Shown: positions 1-7,570, counted from the first letter of the stretch. The stretch is 21,614 bases of DNA from Oscillospiraceae bacterium (GCA_031261245.1 JAISKU010000109.1:1-21614); one strand, 5' to 3'. Translations and numbers: made by a program. Notes: generated by a model not told the origin, from the sequence alone.

Positions 1-20
1 GTAGCAATAAAGGTACTGAC

Positions 21-44
21 GTTGTAAATAATGTTCTTTACAAC
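21..44. promoter_or_regulatory. Inverted repeat over the -35 of the cupin operon promoter (operator candidate)
   Basis: Perfect 8-bp arms, GTTGTAAA (21-28) and TTTACAAC (37-44), are separated by 8 bp. The right arm contains the -35 hexamer, and a third GTTGTA copy (56-61) runs into the -10. A dyad in this position would suit a repressor. Which protein binds it is unknown. The repeat is seen in the sequence; the operator role is inferred. Confidence 0.5.
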
Positions 45-65
45 GAAACGGTACAGTTGTATAAT
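37..65 (+). promoter_or_regulatory. Sigma-A promoter of the cupin/URO-D operon
   Basis: TTTACA (37-42), a 17-bp spacer and TATAAT (60-65). Transcription would start near 72, leaving a 5' leader of about 160 nt before the first cupin gene. I see no cobalamin, SAM, T-box or other known riboswitch core in that leader and no convincing terminator stem. The window therefore holds no recognised feature between about 72 and the ribosome site GAGGTG just before 234. Confidence 0.75.
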
Positions 66-233
66 ATGTTTGAAAAATTGTGAAGACCGTGTCCGATTAT
101 TGTGACATCTGCGTATAGCGGCGGGTGTGACAGCGTGTGAAAAGAAAAGAGGTTGAACGCCGGAGAAAAACAGGAACGCGCCGCCGCCATGCGGTAAAAC
201 AGACACACAATATTTATTTTGAGGTGATATTTA

Positions 234-1370
234 ATGGGGAATATTGACAAACAGTTCATTCCGTTTCCACAGCTGCACAACAAGGACGGCTGGCACGGCT
301 ACACACACCCGCGCATGGGGTTCTTCAACTCCGACGCGGTGATTCCCGGCGTCCCGTTCGGGGCGGGCTTCCTCGTCGCCGACCTGATCGGCATCATGGA
401 CACCCCGCATATCCACGACGGCGCGTACAACTTCTTCGTATTCACGGGCGCGGACCTCGACCGGATATTCGAGTCGGAGTTTGAGGTCGCCATCTGTATA
501 GGCGACTCGGGCGTGAACATGGAGATATACGAGATCACGAAGCCGTCGATAGTCTGCGTACCCCCCGGCGTGTTCCACAGCCCGGTGTATTTCAAAAAGG
601 TCGTCAAGGGCCTGAACACCATGCTCATTTACGTCGGCGACACCACGGGCCGCGTGTATCCCCGCGTCGATGAGGCGGGCAAGGAGGAGTGGGTCTACGA
701 AAGGGACGGCACAAGGATGTGCGTCAAAGACCCCGACAGGGAGTGTACGTTCTGCGGGCTGTGCTTCACCGACCCGTCAATCACGGACGACGACCACCGC
801 AAGGCGATGGAGACCTTCTACAATAACGCGTCCACCGTCGGCAAGTACAAGGACTGCATAAAAGAGCTGCGTAAGGACTATCACAAGATAAGCGACGCGA
901 TAGTCAGCCCGCGCGCCGTTTTCAAGGGCAAGGTGGACATGGACAAGACGGGACAGCAGTACAGCTATAACGTCATCACGAAGCCGTGTACGCTCGGCGA
1001 TGAGGAGCCTGTCAGCAACGGTCAGATCGCGGAGTTCCTGTGGTTCTCCGGGTGCGACGTCACGTCTCCGTGGGACAGCTTTGACGCGGAGATCGAGATA
1101 CAGCTCGGCCCCGACCCCGAACACATGGAGACGGTGAAGTTCAGTGAGCCCGGCGTCATCGCCGTCCCCCCCGGATCCTGGCGCGGCCAGATAACCGTCA
1201 AGAGCGCAAACAAGCCGATCTGCTTCATTCCGTACTACACGCAGGATAAACCGCGCTATAAGATCACGCAGAAGACGGTCGACGGCAAAAAAGTCCTCGT
1301 CTACGACGACGAGACGACGATAAAAGAGCCGACGGCCGGCGACGAGCTGTTCCTGCAGATCGAGAGATAA
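234..1370 (+). CDS. Double-cupin protein with central four-cysteine motif, paralogue A
   Basis: 378 aa, start supported by GAGGTG 7 nt upstream. The N-terminal cupin (about residues 45-135) shows a metal-type signature: PHIHDG with His59 and His61, then PPGVFH with His115. A second cupin-like unit (about 240-335) keeps the strand pattern and VPPG turn, but the expected metal histidine is replaced (GSWRG), so it looks structural. Between them lies a C-x7-C-x2-C-x2-C motif (Cys163, 171, 174, 177; core CTFCGLC), which could hold zinc or an Fe-S cluster. No signal peptide or membrane segment is visible, so it should be cytosolic. I do not recognise a characterised family. It is first in an operon with a close paralogue and a URO-D-like protein, which suggests an enzyme or binding protein for a small molecule handled by the third gene. 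The cupin fold assignment is fairly safe; function is unknown. Confidence 0.85.
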   Translation: MGNIDKQFIPFPQLHNKDGWHGYTHPRMGFFNSDAVIPGVPFGAGFLVADLIGIMDTPHIHDGAYNFFVFTGADLDRIFESEFEVAICIGDSGVNMEIYEITKPSIVCVPPGVFHSPVYFKKVVKGLNTMLIYVGDTTGRVYPRVDEAGKEEWVYERDGTRMCVKDPDRECTFCGLCFTDPSITDDDHRKAMETFYNNASTVGKYKDCIKELRKDYHKISDAIVSPRAVFKGKVDMDKTGQQYSYNVITKPCTLGDEEPVSNGQIAEFLWFSGCDVTSPWDSFDAEIEIQLGPDPEHMETVKFSEPGVIAVPPGSWRGQITVKSANKPICFIPYYTQDKPRYKITQKTVDGKKVLVYDDETTIKEPTAGDELFLQIER

Positions 1371-1406
1371 CGCGCTACAAAAATATTTAATCGTGAGGTG
1401 CAATAA

Positions 1407-2549
1407 ATGGGAAATCTTGATAAACTGTTCATTCCGTTTCCTCAGCTGCATAATAAGGACAACTGGTACGGCTGGACTCACCCGCGCATGGGGTTCTTTA
1501 ATTCCGACGATATAGTTCCCGACGTCAACTTCGGACAGGGCTTCCTCGTCGCGAACGAAGTCACGACAATGGACATTCCGCATATCCACGACGGCGCGTG
1601 CAACTTCTTCGTCTTTACCGGCGCGGAGCTCGACAAGCTCTTCGAGGCGGAGTTTGAGGTCACCATGCTGCTCGGCGACTCGGGCGTGTCCATGGAGGCG
1701 TACAAAATCACAACACCGTCCATCGTCTGTATCCCGCCCGGCGTGTTCCACTGTCCGATATACTACAAGAAGGTTGTCCGCGGCGTCAACACCATGATGA
1801 TGTACACGGGATACGACTCCGGCCGCGTGTATCCCCGCGTTGACGAGGAGGGCAAAGAGGAGTGGGTCTACGAGAAGGACAACTGGAAGAAGCCCTGCAT
1901 AAAAGACCCCGAGAAGGACTGTACATACTGCGGACTGTGCTTCACCGACGCCAACTCGACGCCTGAGAAAGTCGCGGAGTACATGGCGCCGTTCCTGAAG
2001 AACGCGGCGACAACGACAAAGTACAAGGACTGCATAAAAGAGCTGCGCAAGGACTATCACAAGATAAGCGACGCGGTAATAAGCCCGCGCGCCGTCTTCA
2101 AGGGCAAGGTCGACATGGAGAAGACAGGGCTGCAATACAGCTTCAACATCATCACGAAGCCCTGCACGCTCGGCGATGAGGAGCCTTTCAGCAACGGTCA
2201 GATCGCGGAGTTCCTGTGGTTCTCCGGCGCGGACACGGTGGAGCCGTGGTCGAGCTTTGACGCGGAGCTTGAGGTGCTGCTCGGGCCGGATCCGGAGCAT
2301 CTGACGGCGATCACAGTCAAGGAGCCCGGCGTCGTCGCCGTTCCCCCCGGGACGTGGCGCGGCCCGATAACCGTCAAAAAGGCGGGCAAGCCGATCCTGT
2401 TCATCCCGTATTACACGCAGGACTCGCCGCGCTATAAGATCACGCAAAAAATTGCGGACGACGGCAAAAAGGTGCTCGTATTCGACGATGAGACGACGAT
2501 AAAAGAGCCGACCGCCGGCGACGAGCTGTATCTGCAAATCAAGAGATAA
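1407..2549 (+). CDS. Double-cupin protein with central four-cysteine motif, paralogue B
   Basis: 380 aa, start supported by GAGGTG 6 nt upstream. It aligns with the preceding gene over its whole length with almost no gaps and most residues identical, so the pair is a tandem duplication. The same key residues are kept: His59 and His61 (PHIHDG), His115 (PPGVFH), and Cys164, 172, 175, 178 of the C-x7-C-x2-C-x2-C linker. The second cupin again lacks its histidine (GTWRG). Differences cluster at residues 33-55, just before the HxH motif, at 92-103 and in the segment after the cysteine motif (about 180-203). That would be expected if the copies differ in ligand preference or form a heteromer. Only 36 nt separate it from paralogue A, and no promoter lies between, so the two are co-transcribed. 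Confidence 0.85.
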   Translation: MGNLDKLFIPFPQLHNKDNWYGWTHPRMGFFNSDDIVPDVNFGQGFLVANEVTTMDIPHIHDGACNFFVFTGAELDKLFEAEFEVTMLLGDSGVSMEAYKITTPSIVCIPPGVFHCPIYYKKVVRGVNTMMMYTGYDSGRVYPRVDEEGKEEWVYEKDNWKKPCIKDPEKDCTYCGLCFTDANSTPEKVAEYMAPFLKNAATTTKYKDCIKELRKDYHKISDAVISPRAVFKGKVDMEKTGLQYSFNIITKPCTLGDEEPFSNGQIAEFLWFSGADTVEPWSSFDAELEVLLGPDPEHLTAITVKEPGVVAVPPGTWRGPITVKKAGKPILFIPYYTQDSPRYKITQKIADDGKKVLVFDDETTIKEPTAGDELYLQIKR

Positions 2550-2580
2550 TCACGCGTCAACATCATTGAAAAGCTTACCG

Positions 2581-2614
2581 GAAGAGACGGGAACATATTT
2601 GTTGCCGTCTCTTC
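2581..2614 (+). promoter_or_regulatory. Intercistronic hairpin before the URO-D-like gene
   Basis: A perfect 10-bp stem, GAAGAGACGG with CCGTCTCTTC, is extended inside by AACA/TGTT around a TATT loop, with one G-G mismatch. No T-run follows, so it is not a standard terminator. It ends about 12 nt before the AGGAGG ribosome site of the next gene. It could stabilise the upstream cupin mRNA or act as a processing site setting different doses of the cupins and the URO-D-like protein. Confidence 0.55.
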
Positions 2615-2636
2615 GCGGCAAAACAGGAGGTAACAT

Positions 2637-3686
2637 ATGAACAGGAAAATTCCGTTTTCCGAGGGCGAGCTCCGCGTGCTCGAGACGCTGCCGAAATTCT
2701 TCGGCCACGACCAAAAAATACGCAGCACACCGGTGTCGTCGCGCGAAAACGTCAACGCGATGTATTTTGAAAAGCACCCGTACTGGTTCCCCGTGCCCTC
2801 CGACTACGGGATAATAGTCCCGGGAGTGTATAACGACACGCTCGGCCGCGGCGGCGTCGAGGGCGTGACGGACGTGTTCGGCGTAGAGTGGGAGTTCATC
2901 GAATCCGCCGGCGGCTCCATCGTCCGCCCGGGCGAGCCGTTCATGAAAAACGCAAACGAGTGGCGCGACCTGATAAAAATCCCCGACGTCGACGCGTGGG
3001 ACTGGGCCGGCGCCGCCGAAGCGACGAAAATCGACCAGCGCTTCTCGACGCAGGTGTCGATGATAAACGGCTTCTGGTTTGAGCGCCTGATATCCTTCAT
3101 GGACTTCGCCCCCGCGGCCGTGGCGCTTATCGACGAGGATCAGCAGGACGCCGTAAAGGCGCTCTTCGAGGCGATGACAGACCTCGCCATAAAGGTCATC
3201 GACAAGCTGTTTTACTACTGGCCGACGCTCGACGGAATCAACATCCACGACGACTGGGCGGCGCAAAAAGCCCCGTTTTTCTCGATGAACACCGCGTATG
3301 AGATGTTTGTGCCCTACATGAAGGCCGTCACCGACCACATTCACGCAAAGGGACGCTACGCCACGCTGCACTCCTGCGGGCGCGGCGAGTCGCGCGTTCA
3401 GGCGTTCATCGACGCCGGTTGGGACGGCTGGGACTTGCAGGGGATGAACGACACCGCAAAGCTCTGGGAGGATTTCGGCGATAAAATCTCGATCTCCATC
3501 GTCCCGGAGGAGTTTGACCCCGACGCCACGGGCAAGGATGAGCAGTACAGACGCGGGCAGGAATTCGCGCGGCGCTTCAGCGTGCCCGGCAAGTACGGCA
3601 CTATCAGCAACTACGGGTTCAACATGCTCACCGAGGCGTTCACGGAGGGCGTCTACGTCGAGTCGCGGAAGATTTACAGCAAGTAA
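2637..3686 (+). CDS. URO-D superfamily protein (MtaA/CmuA-like methyltransferase homologue)
   Basis: 349 aa, start set by AGGAGGT 6 nt upstream. The protein has the uroporphyrinogen-decarboxylase TIM-barrel pattern: NIHDDW (His204, Asp205, Asp206) in mid-barrel, then TLHSCGRGE with His245 and Cys247, and the following DLQGMND strand. In the MtaA/MtbA corrinoid methyltransferases a His-x-Cys pair binds the zinc that activates the thiol. Here Cys247 is the only cysteine, so the usual downstream zinc cysteine is absent. No corrinoid protein gene lies in the window, so the partner is unknown. The alternatives are a methyltransferase acting on a thiol or corrinoid and a non-haem decarboxylase-type enzyme. 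True haem-pathway HemE is unlikely given the motifs and context. It is the last gene of the cupin operon, followed 15 bp later by a terminator. Confidence 0.8.
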   Translation: MNRKIPFSEGELRVLETLPKFFGHDQKIRSTPVSSRENVNAMYFEKHPYWFPVPSDYGIIVPGVYNDTLGRGGVEGVTDVFGVEWEFIESAGGSIVRPGEPFMKNANEWRDLIKIPDVDAWDWAGAAEATKIDQRFSTQVSMINGFWFERLISFMDFAPAAVALIDEDQQDAVKALFEAMTDLAIKVIDKLFYYWPTLDGINIHDDWAAQKAPFFSMNTAYEMFVPYMKAVTDHIHAKGRYATLHSCGRGESRVQAFIDAGWDGWDLQGMNDTAKLWEDFGDKISISIVPEEFDPDATGKDEQYRRGQEFARRFSVPGKYGTISNYGFNMLTEAFTEGVYVESRKIYSK

Positions 3687-3701
3687 TCGGCGGATAACAA
3701 A

Positions 3702-3739
3702 AAAACGGGGAGATTGCCGACAGGCAATCTCCCCGTTTT
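3702..3739. terminator. Bidirectional rho-independent terminator
   Basis: A 17-bp perfect stem, AAAACGGGGAGATTGCC with GGCAATCTCCCCGTTTT, around a GACA loop. It is flanked by A-runs on the left and T's on the right, so it works in both directions. It sits between the converging URO-D-like gene and the QueG-like gene and would end both operons. Confidence 0.9.
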
Positions 3740-3751
3740 GCGATGCGCGCT

Positions 3752-4711
3752 TCAGACGCGCTTTTTTTCGAGCCGTCCCGTCTTGTCCAAGTGCGCCAGA
3801 CACGAGCGGATACACGCGGCGCAGACCACGGCGGGCCCGTATGTGAAGTCGTACGCGCTCTTCGTGTACTGCACATTCTCGCGCAGGTAGCTCACGATCT
3901 CGTCGTCCGTCGGACGCGGCGACCCGTCGGCGCAGGTAGTTGCGGAGCCGTCCACGATGTTCTTTGAATACGCCAAGACCTCCTCGGGCGCAAACGGGCT
4001 GATTCCGCCGTAGTGCCCGATGGAGCACTTCCCGGTGTCAAGGGAGCAGCGGCGGATATTCACGACGCCCGTGACGTCCACGTCGTCGGGCTCCTTTGCG
4101 GACAGCGCCTTTGCGGGGCATTTCCGCACGCACTCCAGACACCCGTCGCATATTGGGCTCTCCACTATCGGGTCGGGCTCGAGCGGCGCGTCAGTTATCA
4201 CGAAGTAGACCCTCTGCGAGGGGCCGAACTCCGGCGTCAGCAGCAGACGGTTGAGCCCTATCTGTCCCACGCCGCACAGCGCGGCGCCGATCCGGAAGTT
4301 GAACAGGATATCCGGCCTCGGCTTCTCCGTACCGTCCGCGTTCAGCGCGGCGCGCCCCGTGTTGTACTTGCCGCCGCCGAAGCGGTTTGCGTGGTACATC
4401 ACCGTGGCGGCCTCAAACCCGTAGTCCTCCACGAAGCTCGCCACGCGGCGCTGTGCGTTCGGCGCGATGATGTTGTTCAAATCCGCGAAGCCCGTCATGG
4501 TGTAGGAGCTGAAATACGTGCCCTCCTCGATACCGCGGTGGGAGCCGCGGTGAATCCGGAAGCCTATGCAGATGACGGATTTCGCGTTCGGCATGATGGT
4601 GCGCGGGTCGTTTTCGACGGGCGCGCTGTCCCACCGATCCACGGAACCGATGCCGATGAGGTCAACGCCCCACTCCCGCGCGGCGTCCTTCAGCAGTTTT
4701 GACGTCAGCAT
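3752..4711 (-). CDS. QueG-like double [4Fe-4S] protein in the ABC importer operon
   Basis: 319 aa, last gene of the minus-strand importer operon, starting 15 nt after the lipoprotein gene stops. The N-terminal region has the layout of epoxyqueuosine reductase (QueG) relatives: an early DLIGIG segment, a SVICIGFRI strand and a GVGQIGLN loop. A ferredoxin-type motif follows, C188-x2-C191-x2-C194-x3-C198-P, then C222, C229, and a second set C297-x2-C300-x3-C304, enough for two [4Fe-4S] clusters. QueG itself uses cobalamin and reduces a tRNA base. The location in an uptake operon argues against a housekeeping tRNA role, and a reductase or electron-transfer step on the imported compound or on a corrinoid is more likely. 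That last point is inference. No signal peptide is visible, so it is cytosolic. Confidence 0.8.
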   Translation of the reverse strand: MLTSKLLKDAAREWGVDLIGIGSVDRWDSAPVENDPRTIMPNAKSVICIGFRIHRGSHRGIEEGTYFSSYTMTGFADLNNIIAPNAQRRVASFVEDYGFEAATVMYHANRFGGGKYNTGRAALNADGTEKPRPDILFNFRIGAALCGVGQIGLNRLLLTPEFGPSQRVYFVITDAPLEPDPIVESPICDGCLECVRKCPAKALSAKEPDDVDVTGVVNIRRCSLDTGKCSIGHYGGISPFAPEEVLAYSKNIVDGSATTCADGSPRPTDDEIVSYLRENVQYTKSAYDFTYGPAVVCAACIRSCLAHLDKTGRLEKKRV

Positions 4712-4726
4712 ACTCCGCTCACACCC

Positions 4727-5725
4727 TTAATTGAATTTCAGATAGCCACGCCCGAGCAGGGCGTCGGTGTCCGTCTCACTCTTGAGTACGCCGATCTTCT
4801 TCATCTCCTCGAGCGTGGTTTTCAGCGAGTCGTAGCCGCCGTTCGCGGAGGCGTGGAAGCCGTACGTGGCGAGCAGCGTGCCGTTAAACTCCGCGTCGCC
4901 GGAGACGTATTCCTTCTCGACCTGAAGCGCGGCCGCCTCCTGCGGGTTCTCCGCGATCCACGCCGCGGCCTTTACAACGGCGTCGGTGTACTTTTTCGCG
5001 AGGTCGGGGTGCTCGCTCGCGAATTTGTCCGTCACAAACGTGGCGCAGCAGAATTCGTGCGCGAACGGATCGCTCGCGGCCGTGTCCACCAGAACCTTGA
5101 AGCCGTTGTCGCGAACCGCGACCGACACGGCGGGATCCATTGCGGCGTAGGAGTCAATCGCCCCGTTTAGCAACGCGGCGGGCAGATCCGCGTTTGTGAA
5201 CACTACGAACTCCACGTCGAGGTCGTCACCCGCGGCCTTGAGCCCCGCGTTCGCGAGCGCGCGGCGCACGATGATCGCGGGGGAGTCCGTCAGCGACGCC
5301 ACGCCGATCGTCTTGCCCTTCAAATCGGCTACGGAGCCGATTGCGGAGTCCGCCGAGGTGACGAGCTTGATGCAGCCGCCGTGAATACCTGCCGTAAGCT
5401 TGATGCCCAGACCGTTCTCGAGCGGCTGCGCGAACTTGCCGATCAGACCGAAGCCCGCGTCCACAGTGTTCGTGCCCGCGCCGTCAATTGTCGCGGCGGT
5501 GTCCAGCGGGGTGGGCTCGACCTTGAGACCCTCTGCCTCAAAAAAGCCCTTCTGAATGGCGACGTGCAGCGGCGCGTGGCAGAGCGCCGTGCCGTACGCC
5601 ACCTTTACCACATAGTCCGCGTCCGACTTTTTCGCCTTGCCGCACCCGGCGAGCGCGAGAACGAGAAGCACTGCCGACAGTGCGAGGGCGAGAGAGCGCT
5701 TTGCGTAACAGGTTACCTTTTTCAT
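4727..5725 (-). CDS. Substrate-binding lipoprotein, NMT1/SsuA/TauA-type ABC importer
   Basis: 332 aa. The start ATG at 5725 follows GGAGG and opens a lipoprotein signal peptide: MKK, a hydrophobic core, then lipobox LAGC with Cys28. Longer in-frame readings upstream run into the ATPase gene and lack a ribosome site. The mature part matches the periplasmic-binding fold of nitrate, sulfonate, taurine and thiamine-precursor binders: CHAPLHVAIQKGFFEAEGL near the N-terminus, DAGFGLIGKF, and DLKGKTIGVAS. Unusually, several cysteines persist in the mature protein, including a CC pair in EFCCATFV. The protein would sit on the outer face of the membrane and deliver ligand to the permease. The ligand cannot be deduced; sulfonates or other small organic anions are typical of the family. 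Confidence 0.85.
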   Translation of the reverse strand: MKKVTCYAKRSLALALSAVLLVLALAGCGKAKKSDADYVVKVAYGTALCHAPLHVAIQKGFFEAEGLKVEPTPLDTAATIDGAGTNTVDAGFGLIGKFAQPLENGLGIKLTAGIHGGCIKLVTSADSAIGSVADLKGKTIGVASLTDSPAIIVRRALANAGLKAAGDDLDVEFVVFTNADLPAALLNGAIDSYAAMDPAVSVAVRDNGFKVLVDTAASDPFAHEFCCATFVTDKFASEHPDLAKKYTDAVVKAAAWIAENPQEAAALQVEKEYVSGDAEFNGTLLATYGFHASANGGYDSLKTTLEEMKKIGVLKSETDTDALLGRGYLKFN

Positions 5726-5744
5726 CTTTTTCCTCCAAAAATTT

Positions 5745-6575
5745 TTATAGATAATAATCCGGAGCCTGGCGGAGACCGCCAAACTGGAGAATATCCAGGA
5801 TTTTAGCGCGCAGGCGGGAAAAATCCTCGCCGCTGCGCGCGCGCGGACGGGAGAGACTGATGGGGATGATCTCCTGAATCCGCCCGGGGCGCGGGGAGAG
5901 CACGACGACCCTGTCCGACATGTAAACCGCCTCGTCAACATCGTGCGTCACCATTATCATCGTGGTTTTGCGCGCCTGCCAGATTCGCAGAATCTCCTCC
6001 TGTATGTTCATGCGCGTGAAGGCGTCCAGCGCGCCCAACGGCTCATCAAGCATCATCACCTTGGGGTGCGCGGCGAGGGCGCGCGCGAGGGACGCGCGCT
6101 GGCACATGCCGCCGGAGAGCTCATGCGGGAACACCTTTTCAAACCCCTGCAATCCGACAAGCTCAATCCACGCGTCCACGTCGCGGCTTATCTGCTCCTT
6201 TATGTCCTTTGACGACATGCTGCCGCCGCCGGAGAGCGCCGCGAGCCGCTCCTTCGGCTGGTTTTTCAACCCGAACGCCACATTCTGCCGCACGTTCAGC
6301 CACGGGAACAGCGTGTGATCCTGAAACGCGAAGCCGCGGTCGGGGGACGGCCCGTTCACGGGCTCGCCGTCGGTGCACACCTCGCCGCTGTCGGGTTGCG
6401 TAAGCCCCGCGACGATGCGCAGAAGCGTCGATTTGCCGCAGCCGGAGGCGCCTATCAGGGTGACGAACTCTCCCGGCGCGATGTCCAAATCTATGCCCTC
6501 GAGCGCGTGGACGAGCTCCGAGCTCTCGCGCTTGAACACCTTGGAAATGCCGCGCAGTGTCACGCCGCCTACCAT
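5745..6575 (-). CDS. ABC importer ATPase, SsuB/TauB type
   Basis: 276 aa. ATG at 6575 overlaps the end of the permease gene by 7 nt, which suggests translational coupling; a longer in-frame reading upstream is only the permease read in another frame. All ATPase motifs are present: Walker A GASGCGKST (42-50), Q-loop Gln85, signature LSGGMCQRA (153-161), Walker B VMMLDEP (173-179) and switch His211. Residues about 105-130 carry an insertion rich in Gly and Ser (LSGGGSMSS) between the Q-loop and the signature that most SsuB-type proteins lack. The protein would power the permease on the cytoplasmic face. The lipoprotein gene starts 19 nt downstream. Confidence 0.9.
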   Translation of the reverse strand: MVGGVTLRGISKVFKRESSELVHALEGIDLDIAPGEFVTLIGASGCGKSTLLRIVAGLTQPDSGEVCTDGEPVNGPSPDRGFAFQDHTLFPWLNVRQNVAFGLKNQPKERLAALSGGGSMSSKDIKEQISRDVDAWIELVGLQGFEKVFPHELSGGMCQRASLARALAAHPKVMMLDEPLGALDAFTRMNIQEEILRIWQARKTTMIMVTHDVDEAVYMSDRVVVLSPRPGRIQEIIPISLSRPRARSGEDFSRLRAKILDILQFGGLRQAPDYYL

Positions 6576-7540
6576 TTGATCACCCCTTTTTGCCAGCCGA
6601 GGAACTTGTCCCGCACCTTGAAGAGGCCGGTAACGAGCAGGAAAAACACCAGAGCGACGACGATCAGCCCGGCGTACACGTTGGAGTAGGAGAGCATCTC
6701 CCGCTCCCAGTTGACATACCAGCCGAGCCCGTATTTCGCGCCTATCAGCTCCGCCGTGATGAGTGTGATGAACGAGGAGCACGCGCCGTTGAACAGCCCC
6801 AGAAAGATGTGCGGCATGGAGGCGGGGACGCCGATTTTGACGACCCGCACAAACCGCCCCGCGCCGAGCGTGGAGCCCGCGTCAAAATACGACTGCGGCA
6901 CGTTTGCGATGCCGCTGGAGGTCATAAGCGTGACGGGGAACCACACGGCGAGCGCGATGATAAACGCGCTCGCGGAGACCGCCGTGGGAAACACGATGAG
7001 CATGAGCGGAATCCACACGGTGGACGGAATCGGCCCGATAAGCCGGATTACGGGACTCAGCCAATAGGACAGGCGTTTGGAGAACCCGATGCCGACGCCG
7101 GTGAACAGCCCGACGATGGAGCCGCCGAAATATCCGAAGAACAGCAGCCGCCCGGAGTGTGCGAGGCACTTCAGAAGCAGCCGCCTGTCGTCAAAGAGCG
7201 CGCCGAACACCCTGTCGAGCGAGGGAAAATACATGACCGGCGGCACGGCGAGCTTGCTCGTAAAAATGTTCAGACCCGTCAGAAACAAGATCGCGCCGGT
7301 GTAGAACCAACCGCCGTATTCCAGCTTTTTCGCCAGCGCGGCGCTGAAAAAGGACACAATAATCAGCGCCGCGTACAGCGCCAGCAGGAACAGCAGGAAG
7401 TATGTAAAATATGGCGCTCTTGTCGTCGGCTGCAATTCGCTGTTTGGGAAAAACAGCTGCACCGCAAGGGCTGCAAGGAGCGCCGCTATCGGGAAAACGC
7501 GTTTGAGAGGTCTCAGGATGCTCACCTCATCTGTTTTCAA
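6569..7540 (-). CDS. ABC importer permease, SsuC/TauC type, with N-terminal extension
   Basis: About 323 aa if read from TTG at 7540. The binding-protein-dependent transport domain fills the C-terminal two thirds, with the ATPase-docking EAA-type loop in DAGSTLGAGRFVRVVKIGVP. Compared with typical SsuC (about 260 aa, six membrane helices), the N-terminus adds hydrophobic segments (about residues 14-32, 44-68 and 78-92), giving roughly nine helices. The start is uncertain. TTG at 7540 has no ribosome site. A CTG at 7516 lies 6 nt after GAGGTG, the same Shine-Dalgarno form used by the cupin genes, so the true start may be there. It is first in an operon with the ATPase, lipoprotein and Fe-S protein. 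Confidence 0.85.
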   Translation of the reverse strand: MKTDEVSILRPLKRVFPIAALLAALAVQLFFPNSELQPTTRAPYFTYFLLFLLALYAALIIVSFFSAALAKKLEYGGWFYTGAILFLTGLNIFTSKLAVPPVMYFPSLDRVFGALFDDRRLLLKCLAHSGRLLFFGYFGGSIVGLFTGVGIGFSKRLSYWLSPVIRLIGPIPSTVWIPLMLIVFPTAVSASAFIIALAVWFPVTLMTSSGIANVPQSYFDAGSTLGAGRFVRVVKIGVPASMPHIFLGLFNGACSSFITLITAELIGAKYGLGWYVNWEREMLSYSNVYAGLIVVALVFFLLVTGLFKVRDKFLGWQKGVIKW

Positions 7541-7545
7541 TTCAT

Positions 7546-7565
7546 ACTAAGTTGGTAGTCTTAGT
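7546..7565. promoter_or_regulatory. Dyad at the start of the SsuABC-type operon transcript (operator candidate)
   Basis: ACTAAG and CTTAGT arms flank an 8-bp spacer, overlapping the predicted transcription start of the importer operon. Read on the minus strand the core is CTACCAACTTAG, similar to CTATCAATTAT just after the -10 of the NifD-like operon. That similarity suggests one shared regulator, possibly the Rrf2 protein encoded at 18892-19323. The binding protein is inferred. Confidence 0.45.
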
Positions 7566-7570
7566 TTGCT

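Noticed and set aside
72..233. Cobalamin riboswitch in the cupin operon leader
   Set aside because: The URO-D context suggested it, but I could not find the conserved core segments or the closing stem.
777..2537. Long minus-strand open frame of 586 codons opposite the cupin genes
   Set aside because: It is antisense to two genes with clear conserved motifs and ribosome sites. It is Arg/Val/Leu-rich, as expected from reversed GC-rich coding sequence, and it even repeats because the cupin genes repeat.
2550..4028. Minus-strand open frame of 492 codons across the URO-D-like gene and the terminator
   Set aside because: It runs through a strong terminator hairpin and opposite a gene with clear motifs, and the protein is low in recognisable structure.
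4727..7540. Naming the importer ssuABC (alkanesulfonate uptake)
   Set aside because: The family also carries nitrate, taurine, thiamine precursors and other ligands. No SsuD/SsuE monooxygenase is present, so a ligand-specific name is not supported.
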